A stretch of DNA of 64,000 nt, from NCBI GenBank assembly GCA_961205875.1, contig OY540820.1, positions 8,866,001-8,930,000 of the forward strand. Reading direction: 5' to 3'. Shown one piece after another: positions 57,882 to 64,000 of the stretch. The position numbers and the translations under genes were made by a program. The notes beneath the pieces were generated by a model. The model was not told the origin of the DNA and searched no databases. It worked only from the letters and a program-made list of their open reading frames with translations. Within the stretch, counting starts at the first letter, position 1. Every line of letters starts with the position of its first letter. The DNA comes from Sialis fuliginosa (lineage: Eukaryota > Arthropoda > Insecta > Megaloptera > Sialidae).

Positions 57882-58287
57882 AGGTACTGGCACCAGTTAT
57901 GGCCGCTATAAGAGCAGGTTTACTATTTTTGTGATTAACGGGCTTATTTTTTGTAATTCTCATGAACTCTTGTTACTAATAAAACAAGTAACTTATTATT
58001 TAATCAATTTAATTACCAAAATCCGCAAATATTGTTTGTTTTTTAAATTATAGCCTTTTATTTTGTTTATGTTTTTTCTCCAGTAATGGATCAAGGAAAC
58101 CCAGTAATGAGCACGCAGTGATGGATACTTGCTAATGATTACAAAATGATAAGTACTACGACATCAAATCAGGCTGTAAGACAGTCAAATGTATATAGAT
58201 TAATATTCAGAAATGGCAGTAATCAAGTATCAACAAATATTTCTAATTCAGTACATTTAATTAAAAATTATACTGTTGCCAGTATCT
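57882..58287 (-). mobile_element. AGGTACTG-family MITE with internal deletion
   Basis: 406 bp. The left end (reverse orientation) starts AGGTACTGGCACCAGT, with TA at 57880-57881 and 58288-58289. The segment between 'aagtactacgaca' and 'tcaaatcaggctgtaag' has lost about 130 bp relative to full copies. Confidence 0.85.
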
Positions 58288-58289
58288 TA

Positions 58290-59241
58290 TATCCTATGTA
58301 TATACGAAATTGAATTTTGTACTACGTTATCAACATTATTCAGACATGTTCGTTAATTAATTAATTCCAAACGTATCTCATTTATAAAGGACATGTTTGC
58401 AGACAATCCTGAAGGCAGAAGGCGCGCCACTGCTCGGCCTTGGTTCCACGAAAGGCAGATGAACCAAGTTTTAATAATATGTAATTATTAGAAGACGTAA
58501 GCATTACTAGATGTGTAATTTACAAAATGAACATGTAATTTTCAACTAATTTGTATCAATTGGCCATAACACCCAATCATTATTCAATTACTTTTTGGCA
58601 GAGTTTTTGTTGTTTTTAGGTTATAACTGTGTTTTAGCAAACGGTTTCAACAAGAATGAAAAAACGATTCCGGATATTTTTATATAACAGTATACTATGT
58701 AGGTATGGATGTACCCAGTATTGAGCGTAAACTTAAAAATAGTTTAACTTTATCTACGTGTACTTTACACGCAAATGCAAAATTAAGCCCCATTGAAAAA
58801 AAATCTAGTAAAAAATTATGTATAGGTAGTTATTGTGACATTATTTATTAAAGTTTTTATCTATTTTTTGTACAAGAAATTAAAACATTGAAAATAATCT
58901 ATTTAACAACACTATGATATTTTATTCATTTTTTTTTACATTTTCACACCGATTTCAAAAGAAATCTAGATCGCTTGAATGAAAATTTATAGGAAAACAT
59001 TTGAGTTATTTTAAATATTTCTGCAATCCCAGTAAATTTCTGACGACAGCTTGCACACACCTACATAAATTCTGTATTAAAAATAATAAATCAAAAACGA
59101 TTTTTCTTTTTTAGAATTCTTCGTTGGCGCCAACCGTTAGCTTAACGATAACCATACAGTACAACACCGTGAGAATGGACCGTAAATGAAGTAATATCAT
59201 GTTTATTTCAATTAATATACCATTCAAATAATAAACGATAC
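58290..59241. other. Stretch without recognisable genes
   Basis: 'gaaggcgcgccactgctcgg' near 58420 is a small GC-rich patch. Otherwise AT-rich, without frames. Confidence 0.35.
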
Positions 59242-59244
59242 TTA

Positions 59245-59532
59245 TGTTCGATATTATAAAGGAGCTAACAAAATTTGTTAACTCACAAGCATTTTCAAAG
59301 GATTATCCATTCTTTGTTGTTATCTATGGATTTGTTTTAAAATTTAGATTATGTAATGATACTTTAATTTATTATATAACACAGTTGGCAAAATAATTTT
59401 CATAATATTATCACTGTTTTAATACCATTGATATTTACTTACCGCGCGTGCGAAGAAACTGTCAAACACTTCATGAAACTTCAAGAGAACTATCATGTGT
59501 TCTTAGCTAACAAATTTTGGTAGCTCCGGGCA
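59245..59532 (+). mobile_element. Tourist-like MITE, diverged
   Basis: 288 bp with TTA on both sides (59242-59244, 59533-59535). The ends are TGTTCGATATTATAAAGGAG and 'gtagctccgggca'. It is more diverged and shorter than the copies at 30796 and 35913, so it is an older insertion. Confidence 0.8.
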
Positions 59533-59535
59533 TTA

Positions 59536-60601
59536 CAGGAACATTTATATACAAATGCATATAAAAATAGATAAATATTATTATTAACATATTAGAAATG
59601 TGGCACAACCGAATATTAAAAAAAAAATTATGTGTATTGTCATTAATTAAAGGTGCCTCTAAAAATCATTGCTCATTTTATAATTCGTGTTGCTTTGTAT
59701 GGATATTAATTCACAATATTTCCTTAAAAAACAGATGTTAGTAGTGCAACAAACAAAATCTGTTAACGTTATTAGTTTCACGAGTGTTTAAACGTGTTTT
59801 AATTGCTGCGAATTATTTGTATATGAATAGAAGCATGTGATATGCTAATATATTTTATCCAACTGAAGCATGTGATTTCAAATTTTGTTTAAATCAATGA
59901 AATAACTTAAATATACATATAACTTGATTTTTAAATGTATTTATCTATTAAAAAATGATATCAGAAAAGTAGTTTCACACAAAATAGGCTTCATATCTGC
60001 TAAATTTACTCGTTATTTTTTTTCCTAAATATAAAAAAAAGTTTTTGTTGTAATATTTCATTTTAAAAAATCTGCATGTTTTTGTTTTCTTTTGGGCGTT
60101 AATGGGTTAATACAGAGCATACAACTTGATTAACTTGCCACGTCCGTTCTACTCATAACAACTACTTCATACTATATATAATATACCTACACACAATGTG
60201 TGTAGCAAATTACAAATATTTGTGAAAGAGAAACACATCGCGGACAATATTTAAATGCATCAACACTGTCTATTAATACAAAAACATTCATTATGTTCTG
60301 CACAAGTTACACTCTCATGACGAAAACAGCTTTGTCGTCAATATGTCGCGGTTGTCTTTTTTAATTAGCAACGCTTTCAGTCAAATGTTTAACCGGGAAG
60401 AAGGCACGCGGGATATAAAAATCATTAACAATTTAATAAAAAATATCCTAATTTTCTGTGAATGTTCTGTACTACAAAATGTTTATTTGTCAGAGGTATC
60501 AACTTAAAAAACGTTAAACTTTATTAGTTATTACAGATTAAAAAAGTGTGTTTCAGACATTTTTTTTAATGTAGCGGATAAACAAATGATTTTTTTTTAA
60601 T
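59536..60601. other. AT-rich DNA without recognisable genes
   Basis: No frames, repeat ends or RNA genes were noticed. Confidence 0.35.
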
Positions 60602-60860
60602 GGAGGTTGTAGGAAATTTTATAGCGAATAACTTTTATTTGAAACTTTTTTTTTGTATAATACTTATTTAGATGGCTATTTAGTAAAAATCAGAAAATCT
60701 GAAGAATTTTCCAATTGAACCATGGTTTACCCATGGTGCAGACAACCAAAATCGGAGCAAACTTAGGATATTATTCTAAACCACATTTGTAACAAATCCT
60801 GTAAGTAGCAAAACTGTAACTAAAAAAAACTATTTTAAGTCTCCACAGCCTGGACTATTC
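60602..60860 (+). repeat. Dispersed repeat, inverted partner of 53089-53320
   Basis: Shares 'ttgtaggaaattttatagcgaataacttttatttgaaactt' piecewise with the reverse of the other copy, and ends 'ctccacagcctggactat'. Confidence 0.8.
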
Positions 60861-61554
60861 CTCTTTTTACTAAAAAAAAATTTTTTAAATAAAAAAAAGT
60901 AGTAAATATTATGATATAATAATGAAAAATCGCTCGAACACGTCTGGTCCTGGGTTAATTAATGTCTGTCTGGATCGTTTTCAGTAACATGTTTAGTAAC
61001 AAAGATATGTTGTATTTCTCACATAGATACGTTGCAAATGTCAAATCGAAAACAACTAGAAGAAATTAATCATTATCTGATTTTTGTTTTAATTAAAAGT
61101 TTTTAACTCGATGAGTATGGGACGTTTAATTTTTACCCTTTTTGACAAAAACAATGATACAGGGATACCCAAAGTAATTCGTGAGCCTCGATTTAAAATA
61201 AGGAACACACTTTACCTAGATAAGAGGTAGCGAACTAAATTTATTATTTTAAAATAATTTTGAATTATTTTTGTTGATAATTTTCTGTTGATTTCAGCAT
61301 CTTTATACAAATTCTCATTTTTTTCACAGGGGATAAAATATTTTGTAGGATTTTTTTTTAAATTTACTAAACGAAGATTGTAATACATATTTAAATTCCT
61401 TGAATCGTCATCTTTCATTTGATATCCCACTCGCCGAGATTGAATAAAAATATTTGTTTGGAACCAAATTGCGCCAAAAACTTAAAATATTTATAACTCA
61501 AATCTGTTATTGATCATTATTTACTTATAAAATAATGTCAAATCTCAGATATCT
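60861..61554. other. Stretch without recognisable genes
   Basis: The 72-aa minus frame at 61212-61430 lies in AT-rich DNA and shows no recognised family. Confidence 0.3.
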
Positions 61555-61868
61555 TGAAAAAATAAATATTTTGCCATGTCACCCCTCCCCCTTACACACA
61601 ATTTTGAACCGTCCTCAAGCCAGACCCAACAATCCGACCAAGTTTCAATAATATCGGTTCAGTGATTCATGAGTTATGCGTGTGACAAGGATTCAGGGGA
61701 CAGACACACGGACGAACGGACAGACGGACAGACACGAAACGAAAAGTGTTTGTCTTGACGTGAAACGGAAAGATCAATTTAAAATTTTGAAATCGGAGAA
61801 CATTTTTTTTGTCTCATTCTAAAACGATCACAAAGCTTCTCGTATCTTCGGTATTGCGAGGAAGCAAT
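61555..61868 (-). repeat. 'gcttcctcgcaata' repeat, minus copy
   Basis: Keeps 'gttatgcgtgtgacaaggatt', a GGAC/GACA run at about 61698-61735, 'acgtgaaacggaaagatcaa' and 'ctcgtatcttcggtattgcgag'. It is the closest in sequence to the plus copy at 44622. Confidence 0.8.
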
Positions 61869-63616
61869 ATAATATAATTGATATAAGTACCTATAGGTAA
61901 TCGATAGAACATCCAGAATTTAAGATATATTTAACTAGTTTCGCAAAATGTCGCACATTAATGTTTTTATTTCTAGTTTCTTTTATTTTGTATGTACGTG
62001 GATGTCACTTCTCAATTACCTTGTTAGAAATTATTTACGATTTTGTTTATTTTTGAAACATGGTGGTAATGTGTATTTGGCACATGTTCTATAAGTAGAT
62101 TGTAATAAAAAATATAATAGCCGAGTGTGTTTTAAACTAAACGACTCTTTTTATAATACAAATAACATAAACAACCCAGTATTTATGGACATGTATACAT
62201 GCTGGCTATATCAGACATATCTTATTGGAAATACTTAATATCAATTTTTTTCTTGTAATTATTTATAAAACAAAAAAAATAGTTTCAATGATATTGACGA
62301 AGAAGTAAGAAGCAATTTAGTAGTTAATTAGGCCATGCATAGGAAATTTAAAATTGGGTGAGCTAGAAGTGTTGTAGTAGACTTTGTAGATATATAATGG
62401 ATTAGTGCATTTTGAAATGCCTCTTCAAAACAAACTGATTTTTAAATGAGTCAATAAGTATAGTGTTATGTTTTTAACATATACACATATACTGATATAA
62501 GGTTTCCACTTTCAACTTAGAAAGAAAAATCAAGCTGCAATTTCAAGCAAACACTATGATTTTTTTATTATTGCATGAGACCTTAACAGGGATGGAAAAT
62601 CTATTGAATTCTGCTACCATTTTTATAGAAATTGAATTTCACCTTTTTTTAATAATACAAATATCTCTTTAATTTTTTGAGTTCCATACTTCCAAATGAT
62701 AAAACGGAACTCGTACAGGATCACTTTTTTTCGTCTGGTTATCCGTCAATAAGACCCAAAATGTAGATCTCAATTGGTAGAATATAACTCTATTTTATAT
62801 TATTTTCTAACTCAAAAATGCACCTCTGGCTTCAAACAGCCCATGTAGTACGTACATCGAAACCCTAATGGCATACACCCGTGAATGTCTTTCCCGAATT
62901 ATTTTTTAAAGACAGGCAAGAACATTTCTTACTTTGATAAATACTGAAAATCGGCAATAACTTCAAATTTCTTTATTTTTTGAAAAATATCACGAGATAT
63001 TATCCCGAACGTCAAGCACAAACAAATAAATATCAATAAACAGAAGGGACACTTTAAAAACTCACAATTGAAGCTTATGTCAACCGTTCATATAATATAG
63101 CAATTACAAACTTGTTTAAATATTTGCAACAATGGGTACTATTAAGAGGTTAAAATGCACAGTTCTACATACAATATAAATAATGCATAAGCACCACGTA
63201 ATCCAGGTTGGTAAATATTACAGACACCATTAAAAGATAACATTAATGTTCACAGTAAGCTACCTCTAAATGAGACCACGCTAAATGATGTAACAACATT
63301 CTTTACACGAGTTAAAAGGCTTCAGTGTAACTATTTCTCGATTATTGTCGGACAACGTTTCTTTCCATTTTGCAGTAGCCATCTTAAACTATTTTTCGAT
63401 ATAATCAGATCTGTCAATACAAAATATTTAAAAAAGTATTCAAGCACATTTAAAAAATAGTATGATACTTGGAAGTAACTTTTTGATCAAAATATTTGAT
63501 TTTAACAAGTAGAAATATAAATCTAAAATTTCATTTTTGTAATATTGGCTACAAAATTCTATTTCAATATACTTATTTATTCTAAATCAATGTTTATAAA
63601 CGTACTAAGAAATAGT
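61869..63616. other. Mostly AT-rich; possible old repeat at 62690-62890
   Basis: 62690-62890 ('aaaacggaactcgtacaggatcac', 'gtctggttatccgtcaataa', 'aaaatgcacctctggcttc') reads like an old dispersed repeat of the 'acggaac' type. No genes were recognised. Confidence 0.35.
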
Positions 63617-63617
63617 A

Positions 63618-64000
63618 AGGTAGTGGCACCAGTCTTGGATATAACCCCAGTAATGGCTATTTTTTAATTAAATGTACTGAATTATAAATATTTGTTGATA
63701 TTTGATTACTTACTACCATTTCTGAATATTAATCTATATAAATTTAACTGTCTTACAGCGTGATTTGATGACAATCGGCCAATAGGTGTCAGAATAGTGG
63801 ATATTTAAACTAATTATTAGTATAATTTATTTATTAATAATTATATTATCATAGAAACTGCTTTACATTGTTTCAATTTTGACAGCAAGTGTCCATCACT
63901 GCGTGCTCATTACTGGTTTTACCTTTGCCATTATTGGAGAAAAAACATAAACAAAATAAAAGGCTATAATTAAAAAAACAAACTATATTTGGTGACTTTG
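63618..64000 (+). mobile_element. AGGTACTG-family MITE, cut by window end
   Basis: Left TIR AGGTAGTGGCACCAGT after TA (63616-63617). The body runs to the last base of the window ('ctatatttggtgactttg'), so the right end lies outside. Confidence 0.8.

Overview
The window is non-coding, AT-rich eukaryotic DNA, most likely insect. I judge this from the degenerate mariner and Tc1 transposase pieces, the LINE tail, the many short inverted-repeat elements with exact target-site duplications (TSDs), and a class of dispersed repeats common in insects (a TGTC microsatellite head, a 'ctgaaccgatcttaatgaaa' core, and a 'gcgaagccgcg...CTAG' end). The order cannot be fixed from the sequence. I found no intact host gene, no convincing exon chain, no tRNA or rRNA, and no CRISPR. 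Nearly all open frames are short chance frames or frames inside repeats. Four stretches carry recognisable but broken transposase or reverse transcriptase sequence.

The most abundant family, called AGGTACTG here, is about 560 bp, has the terminal inverted repeat (TIR) AGGTACTGGCACCAGT and is flanked by TA. It occurs at 11 places (2.8, 8.9, 12.9, 19.2, 29.3, 41.7, 47.0, 48.7, 53.9, 57.9 and 63.6 kb). A second family of 288-332 bp has the TIR TGTCCGGTATTATAAAGGA and TTA duplications like PIF/Harbinger (Tourist) elements. It has four complete copies and four partial ones. Several single elements have readable insertion sites: six hAT-like elements (8-bp duplications), one Mutator-like element (9 bp), and TA-flanked Tc1/mariner-type elements.

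Layout: 0.9-2.4 kb, two Helitron-like copies in a row; 4.8-6.2 kb, mariner fragments in scrambled order next to Tourist fragments; 7.8-9.4 kb, a CAGTGGCGTA-ended element carrying an AGGTACTG copy; 10.0-10.65 kb, a hAT element with an internal duplication; 12.7-13.4 kb, a duplicate of the 8.7-9.2 kb block set between direct repeats; 15.1-15.5 kb, a palindrome; 21.6-22.3 kb, a hAT element; 23.9-25.3 kb, a gutted Tc1 element holding an 832-bp palindrome; 29.3-32.1 kb, AGGTACTG, LINE, Tourist and hAT in a row; 34.3-37.8 kb, the densest nest; 38.6-39.9 kb, two further elements; 42-64 kb, more of the same families, including a 39-bp perfect inverted repeat 1.1 kb across.

Nothing here forms a pathway. 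The non-autonomous elements depend on transposases encoded elsewhere. The value of the window is as a record of insertions: several element ends can be proved from duplications or from paralogous empty sites within the window. All comparisons were made by eye; percentages and boundaries without a stated duplication are approximate.
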